DNA of 64,000 nucleotides from Typha latifolia (Eukaryota; Streptophyta; Magnoliopsida; Poales; Typhaceae): positions 5,520,501 to 5,584,500 of the forward strand of contig CM034104.1 of the NCBI GenBank assembly GCA_019914945.1, written 5' to 3'. This document shows, piece by piece, positions 41,126 to 50,691 of the stretch. Positions within the stretch are counted from its first letter, which is position 1. Each line of letters starts with the position of its first letter. The notes beneath the pieces are model-generated. The model worked only from the letters and a program-made list of their open reading frames with translations, had not been told where the DNA came from and did not search any database. The position numbers were made by a program, and so were the translations under genes.

Positions 41126-42051
41126 TATCTAAACACTAGGCAATGATCTCGCTCGTTCGCTTAAGTAAAAATTGGAAGAAATATTAAAAACGAAAGCAGA
41201 GATGAACACCAAGATTTTAACGTGAAAAAACCCAAACGGGAAAAAACCACGGATCCAAACTCGGATCAAAACCAATCACTAGAATAGTAGCAGTTACAAG
41301 ACTGACTCTCAAAACAACCCGTCGATCCAAACGACTTTGTTCTCTCAGTCTTGATCGCTAGAACCCACGATTCACTGCTTCTTGTGATTGAAGTCCAATC
41401 TCAGTAACCCTCGAGATTGATCTTTCGTCTAGATAGCCCTTAAGACGAAAGATTAAGATTTGTAGATGAGTGGAACATTGTTAGATGAAGAACCGATGTA
41501 GCCTCAAGAAGTCTCCTTCAATAATGCTCCTTCAACCACCCTAGAGATAGGGTTTCACAATCCTTATATATGATATCCAAGATAGAGCCAAATCCAAGTC
41601 TTATCCGTACTCACGAAAGTCCAATTTTATCAAACTTCGTTGGTGCGTTCGAACGCGGCCCGGGTGCGTTCGAACGGCATGACTTGAACTCAGGTGCGTT
41701 CGAACGCGACAACTTGAATTCTTCAGGTTGCGTTCGAACGCGTTTGTGAACGCAGCTCTCGGTCTGTGTGAACGCAGTACCCGCATTCGAACGCGTTTGT
41801 GAACGCGGCTCTATGTCTGTGTGAACGCAGTACCTGCGTTCGAACGCGTTTGTGAACGCGGCTCTCTGTCTGTGTGAACGCAGATTCCGCGTTCGAACGC
41901 GTTTGTGAACGCGGTGTGAACTCGACGGCTTTTCTCCAATAATCTTGCAATTATTCAAATCAGAGATATTCTAGACTTGTGTAAAGCTCATATACATGAA
42001 AAAATACACAGAATATTTTGTACACAATTGCCAACAAATAAAAACCTAACA
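41126..42051 (-). repeat. 3' LTR of COP-1 (~926 bp)
   Basis: In minus sense it starts TGTTAGGTTTTTATTTG. It contains the palindrome array (41645-41920), in which GCGTTCGAACGC-type words recur with an exact 53-bp period (41730, 41783, 41836, 41889). A perfect inverted pair near 41427/41449 (ATCTTTCGTCT and AGACGAAAGAT) is a likely stem-loop. The other end aligns with the 5' LTR only up to TATCTAAACAC (41126). Confidence 0.85.
41645..41920. repeat. 53-bp-period palindrome array in the COP-1 3' LTR
   Basis: GCGTTCGAACGC or one-mismatch versions start at 41730, 41783, 41836 and 41889, exactly 53 bp apart, each followed by GTTTGTGAACGCGGCTCT and TGTGTGAACGCAG. Three further, irregularly spaced copies lie at 41645-41705. 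The word is its own reverse complement and holds three CpG. Confidence 0.9.
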
Positions 42052-42441
42052 ATCTCCCCCTTTGGCAATTTGTGACAAAACACCTAGGTCACAAGTTATT
42101 ACAAAGACTTCAAATGAGCAATCAACAAGACTAGAATATTTTGCACATCAATCCCTGCAAATAAACATATACCAATCCAAGATCAAGTGAAAATAACTTG
42201 AAATGAATAAACAATCAAACCACAAGTTATCAATGGAGCATAAGTTCAAAAGTACTTAAACAGACAAACAAAGTTCACAATTTCTCCAAGCAAAGTTATA
42301 AGCAAGATTAGAAAGACAGAAAGACTCTAATAAACTCCCCCTATTGCCATGCTCCCCCCTAAACTCCCCCTATTGCCATGCTCCCCCCTACACACCTAGA
42401 CACCTAGACACTCTCCCCCTTTTTGCCATAAATGCCAAAGA
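42052..42441 (-). other. Polypurine tracts of COP-1
   Basis: The terminal tract abuts the LTR (minus sense AAAGGGGGAGA, 42053-42063). Upstream lie further purine runs: a perfectly repeated 29-bp unit (42332-42360 and 42361-42389), each with two G-rich runs on the minus strand, and AAAAGGGGGAGAG (about 42412-42424). The remainder to 42300 is A-rich on the plus strand and has no gene. Confidence 0.8.
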
Positions 42442-43491
42442 CTAGGAACTCGGAGGAAACTGACGCTGAAGAATCATCAACACAGAGTCAAGTACAGTCC
42501 CCTGACGAGCTTGCTCAGCTCCTAAATCAGTCACTGCCGAATGGAGATCCCGCACTTGAGTACTAAGCTGATCGAAACGATTAGAGTACTGTGGTAACTC
42601 CCCCTCAGAGTGAAATGTGTCACCGTTAGAGCTATCATTAGAACTGTCAGGGTGTGATAAGCGACCAGCGGCGGAAGAGGACGGCTTGAGAGGAGACGAC
42701 TAGTCGTGAGCTTGACTCCGCTTAAGAGTAATCCGATCCAACGGTTTGTGCAAAGTAATGGAAGGTTCTGAAGCATCCACACGCACTCCACTCTGAATGC
42801 ACAAATTCGTAATAAAGATGCCAAACGGTAACCCTTCACGAGGTGCTTCTTTCTGTGCAGCTGTGAGAATCGAATCATAGATCACCGCAGCCAAATCAAC
42901 AGAGACTCCAGATAACATTGCATGAAGAAGGAATGCACAATCCAGACTGATACTAGAATGTCGAGTCTTGGGAGTAACGTTAGACAAACAAAACAGGTGA
43001 AGCATGCGAGCCACTGGTGTCAGTTTCGCATGCGGCATCATGTTTCCCTTCCAACGTTCCCCTTTGATCAGTACTATACCAGCATATTCATCGACATCAG
43101 GAAGTGGAGCAGACGTGGGATACTGGAACTCACCATCAGGAAGACGAAGTTCAGTGCGAATAACATTAGAGTCCAAGTATACATACACCCCACGAACAGA
43201 GAAACGAATACAGCGTTCTAAAACTGTGGCATTACAAAAGAATTCGCGAACAACTTCCATATAAGCACTCCCGCTCATCCGACACACCGATAACCATCCT
43301 CGCTCAGTAAATATCTGTTCGATCCCCAAAGATGAAAAATCGGAAATGACCACGGGTCGTTCACAAATAATAGGACGGCTGCCAAAATTATGTTTGTATC
43401 GTCCTGCAGCCGTTGAAGTAGAAAACTTTGGGGCTGAAGATGGAGACGAAGGCGGCCTAGGTTTCTTGGAAACTGTAGCTTTCCTAGGCAT
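42442..43491 (-). pseudogene. COP-1 extra 3' ORF, plant-transposon-protein type, one in-frame stop
   Basis: I choose the ATG at 43491 (MPRKATVSKKPRPPSS), because residues upstream overlap LTR-like TTCGAA sequence (43700-43780) and look non-coding. Residues 1-35 are basic and proline/serine-rich. A globular part follows from about residue 55 to 230, with landmarks FTERGWLSVC, EVVREFFCNA, VRGVYVYLDSNVIRTELRLP (cited as VYLDSNVIRTELRLP) and KLTPVARMLHLFCLSNVTP. A TAG at 42700-42702 stops it after 263 residues. The same frame then stays open for 85 more codons to TAG at 42442, ending in a heptad-like helical segment (FDQLSTQVRDLHSAV). The globular part resembles what is usually labelled a putative plant transposon protein domain. 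Its role is unknown, and env-like is only a positional label. Confidence 0.75.
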
Positions 43492-44791
43492 TTTCGCAAA
43501 AGTGAAGAAAAACTCAGAAATTTGACCGAAAGATGCAAGATCCAGAGGAGAACTACCCTCTAAAAGGGTTTGTAGTGAGAAATTTGATGAAAAATACCAA
43601 GATCTTGAAGATTTGAGAGGGAGGAAATGATGGGTTTCTAGGGTTTGGAAGATGGAAGATGAAAACCCTTGAGTTTGGACGCAATATTTAAAGAATCCTC
43701 GAGTGCGTTCGAACATACCAGTCTGCGCGTTCGAACGCGCCAGTCACCGCGTTCGAACTCAAAAATCTGCGTTCGAACGCCCCTTTTTTTTAAATTAAAA
43801 CTAAAACAAATCAAAAATCTTTTTGGAGATGCATTTCTAGAAAATTCAAAATAGATTCAAGACATAGAATATGACAATCAAATGAAATAAGTCATACACA
43901 GATCAATCAAATCATCAAGAGCATATTATAATCAATTATAATGCATCACTCAAAATTAAATTAATCTTGATTGATCATAACAATATACATATGCAAGGTG
44001 AGCATAGATAATATGAAACATTCTTCTTAAATAAACTTTCCTATTTAAACAATGATACAACACAGTAGTCAAACCGACTTAGTATTTAAATTTGCACTTT
44101 TCGACTTATTCGCCATAACCGAACAGGAATTTTTCCTGTATTATTTTTTTATACATAAACCATATAGGTGCAATGATGGCTTTCACACATGAGTAGGTAG
44201 CTCTTTTCTTATAGTACAAATCAAACAATGTGTGAGAATATATACACAAGTAGCAAAAAATTTTATTTAATTTGCAAATAATGTACTGAGTCAAACTGGA
44301 CTCTAAACAAGATGACTTTCACACTAACTCATTGTGGTCATTTTCATTGATCTTTTATGAACACATTTGTGCTGACTAAGCATGAGGTCAAACTGTGCAA
44401 ATCAAGAGCAATAGTGAGCTATTTAAAAAGAATTTCATGATGTCATGCTCACTCAAGAAATATACACATGTTATGAGTGCATTAATTTCAGTATAATTAT
44501 CATAGAAGTCGAGAGAGTGAATAACTCAGAAATAATACAATATACTACAAGATGACAAAATTGACTATAATAACTCATAATCAAGAGAAAAATCATATTT
44601 ATATGTCAAGAGTATATTATTGAATCTAGGAGTGCATCAAAAAAAAAAAATTTATGACAAACACTCTCGACAATTCTGAAACTAAAAACAAAAGAAAATT
44701 TCAGAGTAAAGAAAACCTAAAACAAAACGAAAAGAAATTAGTAAAAATGAAACATGCAAACCAAAACACGCAAACCAAAACAAAAATAAAA
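43492..44791 (-). other. Non-coding spacer of COP-1 between pol and extra ORF
   Basis: AT-rich, with no frame of note. TTCGAA palindromes occur near 43699-43780, just upstream of the extra ORF. Two blocks (44178-44213 and 44310-44352) share a CTTTCACAC start and match the relic at 2785-2930, so some positions here have been retained between diverged copies. It may act as a leader for a separate transcript of the extra ORF, but no promoter is certain. Confidence 0.6.
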
Positions 44792-45361
44792 TCAATCCAA
44801 AGCACAAATGCCTAAAGAAGTACGAAGATACTCAAATCTCTGTAAATCCAAAGGTTTTGTAAATAGATCACCCAACTGTTTCTCTGTCTCAACATGTTCT
44901 AGTGCTATTATTTTATCTTCAACTAACTCGCGTATAAAATGATGTCGGATATCAATATGTTTAGTATGCGAGTGTTGAACAGGATTATTTGATATATTAA
45001 TAGCACTCATGTTGTCACAATAAAGCACCATAGTATCTTGTTCAATGTCGTAATCTTTGACCATCTATTTCATCCATAGTAACTGAGAACAACAACTACC
45101 CGCTGCAATGTACTCGGCCTCCGTAGTAGATAAAGATATCGAGTTTTGTTTCTTACTGTGCCAAGCAACCAGATTATTTCCAATATAAAAACATCCACCA
45201 GAAGTACTATTTCTATCATCACATGAACCTGCCCAATCAGAATCCGTGTATCCAGATATGATAGCTCCCGAGTCATAAGTAAACCAGATACCTAAGTCAA
45301 CTATGCCACCGACATATTTTATGATACGTTTCACAGCATACAAATGTGTCTCCTTAGGTTC
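44792..45361 (-). pseudogene. COP-1 RNase H (broken)
   Basis: Copia-type RNase H. In order: GYTDSDWAGSCDDRNSTSGG (near 45250, first catalytic Asp), SLSTTEAEYIAAGSC (near 45130, catalytic Glu), LYCDNMSAINISNNP (near 45020), HTKHIDIRHHFIRE (near 44970) and QLGDLFTKPLD (near 44870). A TAG near 45065 splits it (LLWMK stop MVKDYD), and another near 45364 separates it from RT. Both sit where CAG would be expected, so each looks like a single C-to-T change. Confidence 0.9.
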
Positions 45362-45364
45362 AGA

Positions 45365-46305
45365 CTAAAACCTAGCACACACACCGACACTAAATGTAAT
45401 GTCAGGTCTACTAGCAATTAAGTACAAAAGACTACCAATCATGCTCCTATACAGTGTCTGATCAACACTTTGTCCAGAAATATCCTTACCTAGTTTGGTA
45501 GTTGTACTCATAGGAGTTCTAGCATGTTTTGTATTTTCTAAACCAAATTTAGTCACTAGATCCTTATCATACTTGGTTTGAGCGATAAATATCCCTCTTT
45601 TCGATTGAGTAATTTGAAGTCCCAAAAAGAACTTCAACTCACCCATCATGCTCATCTCAAAATGACTATGCATGAGATCAGCAAACTCCTTAGCTAACAA
45701 TTGACTTGTTGCCCCGAAGACAATATCATCCACATATATTTGTGCCACAACTAAACTTCTGTTCAACCGTCTAATGAACAATGTCTTGTCCACTCCCCCT
45801 CGAGTGAACCCCGCATCTACTAAAAAAGTGGTCAACTTCTCATACCAAGCTCTTGGAGCTTGTTTTAGCCCGTAGAGGGCCTTTTTCAGTTTAAACACAT
45901 GAGAAGGAAATTTTTGATCTTCGAACCCCTTCGATTGTTCCACATAAACATCTTCATTCAGGGTACCATTCAAGAAAGCACTTTTAACATCCATTTGAAA
46001 CAATTTAAATTTTAAGTGACAAGCAATAGCAAGCAAGATACGAATAGATTCTAATCTAGCAACAGAGCAAATGTCTCATCAAAATCTATACCCTCAACCC
46101 GAGTATATCCCCGTGCTACGAGTCTAGCTTTATTTCGAACTATATTGCCATGTTCATCACTTTTATTCTTGTAAATCCATTTTGTTCCAATGACGTTCAC
46201 ATTCTTAGGTCTAGGAACTAAATACCAAACATCATTCCTAGAAAATTGCTCCAATTCCTCATGCATAGCATTAACCCAAGAATCGTCTAACAATGCTTCC
46301 TTCAC
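45365..46305 (-). pseudogene. COP-1 reverse transcriptase (frameshifted)
   Basis: Landmarks: EELEQFSRNDVWYLVPRPK (near 46265), GTKWIYKNKSDEHGNI (near 46185), NKARLVARGYTRVEGIDFDETFA (cited as ARGYTRVEGIDFDETFA), then a one-base deletion near 46060 shifts the frame. It continues QMDVKSAFLNGTLNEDVYVEQ (cited as MDVKSAFLNGTLNEDVY, near 45990), KALYGLKQAPRAWYEKL (near 45895), the catalytic IYVDDIVFG (near 45745), GELKFFLGLQITQ and MIGSLLYLIASRPDITFSV (near 45440). All three catalytic Asp positions survive. Confidence 0.9.
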
Positions 46306-46359
46306 ATTTTTAGGTTCAAAAGAAGATGTATAACAAGTAAATGATACCTCACTTTGGAT

Positions 46360-47868
46360 TTATCGTCTTGTCTTAATTAGTTCATTTATGTCTCCGATCA
46401 CTTGTGACAGTGGATGATCTGATTTCACTCTGGTAGATGGTTCCGGTACGTTGCAGTCATCTTTGTTCATTTCAACTTTGTCCTCATCCTGATTCTCAAT
46501 TTCCAGATCAAGCTCCTTTCCTATTTTTTCGTCATATGTATCTGAAGAAATAGAAATAAGAGTAGCTTTAGTTAAATCAGTCGTGGATTCATCTATCATT
46601 ATATTAGCAGATTCCATCACAGTAGAAGTGTTAAGATTAAATACTCTGTAGGCTCTGCTATTATTCGAATATCCTAAGAAGATGCCTTCGTTACTTCTAG
46701 TGTCAAATTTAGTCAAATATTCTCGATCACGCAAGATATAGCATTTACTACCAAAAACTCGAAAATATTTAACACTAGGTTTCTTACCTTTCCAGATTTC
46801 ATATGCAGTCAATTTTGTACCTAGTCTTAGATAAACACGATTTATCACATGTACCGCTGTATTGACCGCCTCTGCCCAAAACCTTTGAGGAACCTTTTTA
46901 GCGTGAAGCATAACCCTAGCCATTTCCTGCACAACTCGGTTCTTTCTTTCCACAATCCCGTTCTGTTGTGGAGTTATAGGAGTTGAAAATTCATGTTGAA
47001 TACCAAGAGAATCGCAAAATATAGAAAAATTTTCATTTTCAAATTCTCTACCATGATCAGAACAAATCCTAACTAGGGTAATAGATTTTTCATTCTGCAA
47101 TTTTAAGCATAGTGATTTAAAAACTTCAAAGGTTTCAGACTTCTCACGAAGAAAGGCAACCTAGGTATATCTGGAGTAATCATCGACCATTAAGAAAATA
47201 TAGCGTTTACCTCCAAGACTTTCCGTTTTTGTTGGACCCATCAAGTCCATGTGAACTAATTGGAGCACACGGTCGGTGGTAGCTGCATTTACCTTCTTGT
47301 GTGAAATCCTAGTTTGTTTTCCAATTTGACACGAACCGCAAACCCTTTTTGACATTTCTTTCATCTTAGGTATTCCTCTTACCACTTCTTGTTTGGACAG
47401 AGTAAATAATTCCTTGTGATTCACATGTCCAAGACGTTGATGCCAAAGATCTGCAATGTCGAAAAAGGCACTGTTACATTTCAGTTTATGTGACTTTCCA
47501 ACAACATAGCAATTATCAGATGTTCTAGATCCATAACATATAACATTACCACCATGATCTAGAATAGTACAATCATTTTTGGAGAATTTTACCTCATAAT
47601 TTTCATCACAAAATTGACTGATGCTCAAAAGATTTGCTTTCAAGTCCTTAACATAAAGAACGTTTTCAAGAATAGGAACACCTGGAATACTTACCTTTCC
47701 TTTACCTATTACATTGGATGAATTACCATCTCCGTATGTCACAACTCCCCCTTCATGTTTTTCGAGATTAGAAAATAAGGATTTGTCGCCTGACATATGT
47801 CTTGCACAGCCACTGTCTAAATACCACAAGTCGAATTTAAAGCTTTCAAGGCAAAAGATGTACAACAT
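46360..47868 (-). pseudogene. COP-1 protease and integrase (one nonsense change)
   Basis: Protease: LWYLDSGCARHMSG (near 47830), with the DSG active site intact. Pre-integrase/zinc finger: LWHQRLGHVNH (near 47450) and CGSCQIGKQTRISH (near 47340). Integrase core: VHMDLMGPTKTESLGGK (first Asp, near 47250), ICSDHGREFENE (second Asp, near 47065) and TPQQNGIVERKNR (catalytic Glu, near 46975). C-terminal part: FGSKCYILRD, KFDTRSNEGIFLGYSNNSRAYRV (cited as SNEGIFLGYSNNSRAYRV). A TAG at about 47161 after DYSRYT replaces an expected Trp codon and is the only break in this stretch. Confidence 0.9.
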
Positions 47869-48547
47869 AACATTTCAAATCACTTTTCTTGACCCATATG
47901 GCCTTTGTTTTCATCCCATAAATAAAAGCACTTCTAGGTTTTTGCAAAAGTTTGCAATGAGGTCGAATATGCCCTAGAATGTCGCAATGATAGCATGTCG
48001 CAACAAACCTTTTTCTACTCACCTTTTGTCGAGGAGTGTGACTAGAGTTTACCTTTGGTACCGTCGAAGTTTCACTAGTTTGTAGATTCAACTTCAGTTT
48101 AGAAGCATTCATCCAGGATTGCTTTGTAAATGCGGTTGATGGCTTCAGGTATTCTTCCTTTCGTATACCTGCAGAAACAAAGACAGTTTTGTTATTATTT
48201 GAATTACCAATGTATCCAACATCATACCTGTCTTTTCCAGAGATTTGAGCTTTTAGAATCTCATCAAGTTTGTTCTTCCCTTTTAGAAATGTCACTTCCT
48301 TATTCAATCGCTCTAGTTCAATTTCATCAGCCTTCATTTTATTTTTCGCATTGTCAAGTTGTTCAGAAAGGTCTTTGACACGTTCAAGCTCCAATTTGTA
48401 CTTCTCCTCAAATTGAATTCTTTCTGGTTCAATTACCTTGAGTCGTTGATGTAGTCTAAGATTGCTTTTCTTGAGTTTAAACGACTCTAGGTACAGGTCA
48501 TTATATGCCTTTTGAATTTCAGATTCATCTTCTTCAGCTGGTAACAT
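47846..48547 (-). pseudogene. COP-1 gag C-terminal coiled coil and second zinc knuckle
   Basis: A 233-codon open frame. Residues 20-100 are strongly helical with heptad character (LKKSNLRLHQRLKVIEPER, LDNAKNKMKADEIELERL). A linker then leads to a complete CX2CX4HX4C knuckle, CYHCDILGHIRPHC (near 47990), and the start of the protease region. Long coiled coils after the first knuckle are common in SIRE-type gag. A short gap with a frame change (48548-48590) separates it from the preceding piece. Confidence 0.8.
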
Positions 48548-48590
48548 ATCCTGATCATCTGTACTATCAGTATCAATAACGGAATCAATA

Positions 48591-49657
48591 TTAAGTAGAG
48601 AAGAGGCAAAAGCTACAAAGTTTTCTTCGTCTTTTCCGAATCATCATCGATTCATCCGAGTCATCCCAAGTAACTTTCATAGCTTTACCCTTCTTCTTAA
48701 GGCGATTAGGGCATTCTTGTGCTATGTGACCAAAACCAGAATATTCAAAGCATCGAACTTTATTCTCAGAATTCTTAATTTTCTGTTTGACACTATTGTT
48801 GCTCACACCTGTGTTCGAACTTGCAGTATTCTTCTTTTTCACAAAGGCTTTGCTTTTCTCAAGTTTTCAGCATTCAACTTGTTTGGCTTCCGAAAGAATT
48901 TATTGAACTTTTTAACGAATATGGCCAACATCTCAACATCTAAGTCATCTTCATCATCAGACTCCTCTATATTTTGTTCAACTGTGGATAAGGCAATCCC
49001 TTTGAACTTCCTCGGTCTTGAAAGACTGGACTCAAATGTTTGTAGATTTCCTACCAATTGTTCAACTTTCATAGAATCGATGTCCTTACTTTCCTCAATA
49101 GCTGTAACTTTTGCCTGAAACCTCTCTGGAAGAGACCTAGGGATCTTACGAACAATTCTATTTTCAGGAATTTTCTCTCCTAAGTTGAAACTGGAGTTGA
49201 CTATATCACTCAGCTTTGCATAGAACTCATCAAATGTCTCATTCTTCTCCATACGTAGAGTTTCAAAACTAGTAGTCAACCTCTGAAGTTTAGAAAGTTT
49301 GATAGCCATATTTCCTTCGTGAGTAGTTTCTAAGATCGTCCAAGCTTCTTTTGCTATCTCACAAGTAGAAATTCTTCTAAATTCTTTTGAGGAAACACAA
49401 CTAAAAATTGCATTTATTACCTTGCTATTCCATCCACCTTTTTCATAGTCTGACCTATCCCATGACTCTATCGGTTTATCAGCAAGTTTATCATCCACCA
49501 TGTACATTGGTGAACTCCAACCGTTCAAAACTGCAAACCATACTCGTTCATCTATAGATTTTAAGTAAGCTCTCATCCTAGCTTTCCAATATCCATAATT
49601 TGATCCATCTAGGATAGGAGGTCTAATAGATGATGGTCCATCTCTATGAAAATCCAT
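48591..49657 (-). pseudogene. COP-1 gag (frameshifted)
   Basis: I start at the ATG at 49657 (MDFHRDGPSSIRPP) because it follows the primer site by about 35 bp. Landmarks: PPILDGSNYGYWKARMRAYLKS (cited as DGSNYGYWKARMRAYLKS), VWFAVLNGW, AKEAWTILETTHEGN (near 49340), KLQRLTTSFETLRMEKNETFD (cited as FETLRMEKNETFDEFYAKL), NRIVRKIPRSLPERFQAKVTAIEE (cited as LPERFQAKVTAIEE). The frame shifts at about 48840. The first zinc knuckle reads CFEYSGFGHIAQEC (near 48755): the second Cys is Tyr, so it should not bind zinc normally. Confidence 0.9.
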
Positions 49658-49691
49658 GCCTATCTGATCTCTCTCAAAGGTGAGAGAACCT

Positions 49692-49703
49692 GCTCTGATA
49701 CCA
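49692..49703 (-). other. Primer binding site of COP-1
   Basis: The minus strand reads TGGTATCAGAGC, the initiator-tRNA-Met complement, directly upstream of gag. Confidence 0.9.
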
Positions 49704-49705
49704 AT

Positions 49706-50691
49706 TGAAAAACCCCTAGATACACGTATGTATCTAAACACTAGGCAATGATCTCGCTCGTTCGCTTAAGTAAAAATTGGAAAAAATATTAAAAACGAAA
49801 GCAGAGATGAACACCAAGATTTTAACATGGAAAAACCCAAACGGGAAAAAACCACGGATCCAAACTCGGATCAAAACCAATCACTAGAATAGTAGCAGTT
49901 ACAAGACTGACTCTCAAAACAACCCGTCGATCCAAACGACTTTGTTCCTCTCAGTCTTGATCACTAGAACCCACGATTCATTGCTTCTTGTGATTGAAGT
50001 CCAATCTCAGTAACCCTCGAGATTGATCTTTCGTCTAGATAGCCCTTAAGACGAAAGATTAAGATTTGTAGATGAGTGGAACCTTGTTAGTTGAAGAACT
50101 GATGTAGCCTTAAGAAGTCTCCTTCAATAATGCTTCTTCAACCACCCTAGAGATAGGGTTTCACAATCCTTATATATGATCTCCAAGATAGAGCCAAATC
50201 CAAGTCTTATCCGTACTCACGAAAGTCCAATTTTATCAAACTTCGTTGGTGCGTTCGAACGCGGCCCGGGTGCGTTCGAACGACATGACTTGAACTCAGG
50301 TGCGTTCGAATGGGCCCGAGTGCGTTCGAACGCGACAACTTGAATTCTTCAGGTTGCGTTCGAACGCGGGTACTGCGTTCACACAGACAAAGAGCCGCGT
50401 TCACAAATGCGTTCGAACGCGGGTACTGCATTCACACAGACCGAGTTTGTGAACGCGGCTCTCTGTCTCCGTGAACGCAGTACCCGCGTTCGAACGCGTT
50501 TCTGAACGCGGCTCTCTGTCTGTGTGAACGCAGATTCCGCGTTCGAACGCAGTGTGAACTCGACGGCTTTTCTCCAATAATCTTGCAATTCTTCAAACCA
50601 GAGATATTCTAGACTTGTGTAAAGCTCATATACATGAAATGATACACTTAGAATATTTTGTACACAATTGCCAACAAATAAAAACCTAACA
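49706..50691 (-). repeat. 5' LTR of COP-1
   Basis: It matches the 3' LTR from TATCTAAACAC (49731) to CCTAACA (50691). The 25 bp 49706-49730 next to the primer site have no counterpart on the other side. The palindrome array (50252-50550) shows the same 53-bp period (50356 to 50409; 50486 to 50539), but the segment 50356-50443 is inverted relative to the 3' LTR. It contains the same stem-loop pair near 50022/50044. Confidence 0.85.
50252..50550. repeat. Palindrome array in the COP-1 5' LTR, partly inverted
   Basis: Copies of GCGTTCGAACGC start at 50356, 50409, 50486 and 50539. Between 50356 and 50443 the interspersed sequence is the reverse complement of the unit in the 3' LTR (CGGGTACTGCGTTCACACAG instead of CTGTGTGAACGCAGTACCCG). 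The inverted part and the following direct part can fold back on each other. Confidence 0.9.

Larger units (their letters stand above)
41126..50691 (-). mobile_element. COP-1: SIRE-like Ty1/copia retrotransposon with extra 3' ORF
   Basis: In minus order: 5' LTR (50691-~49731), primer site (49692-49703), gag, protease, integrase, RT, RNase H, a ~1.1-kb non-coding spacer, an extra ORF (43491-42442), several polypurine tracts and a 3' LTR (42051-41126). Integrase before RT marks Ty1/copia. Large size, the additional ORF downstream of pol and multiple polypurine tracts are features I associate with SIRE/Maximus elements. No matching 5-bp duplication is seen at the ends (right flank AAAAT), and the outermost LTR bases differ on the two sides, so one boundary may be rearranged. 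Confidence 0.9.

Noticed and set aside
41089..41126. AAGTGTATCA at 41090 as the end of another minus-strand G1 LTR
   Set aside because: Only the terminal ten bases match; no LTR body, palindromes or promoter block adjoin it.
41730..41900. Regularly spaced palindromic repeats resembling a CRISPR array
   Set aside because: Period and unit are constant including the spacer, the array lies inside a plant retrotransposon LTR with a partner copy in the other LTR, and no cas genes are present.
42531..42878. 115-codon minus-strand frame overlapping the extra ORF
   Set aside because: It is an alternative-frame shadow; the continuation of the main frame past the TAG at 42700 is the better reading.
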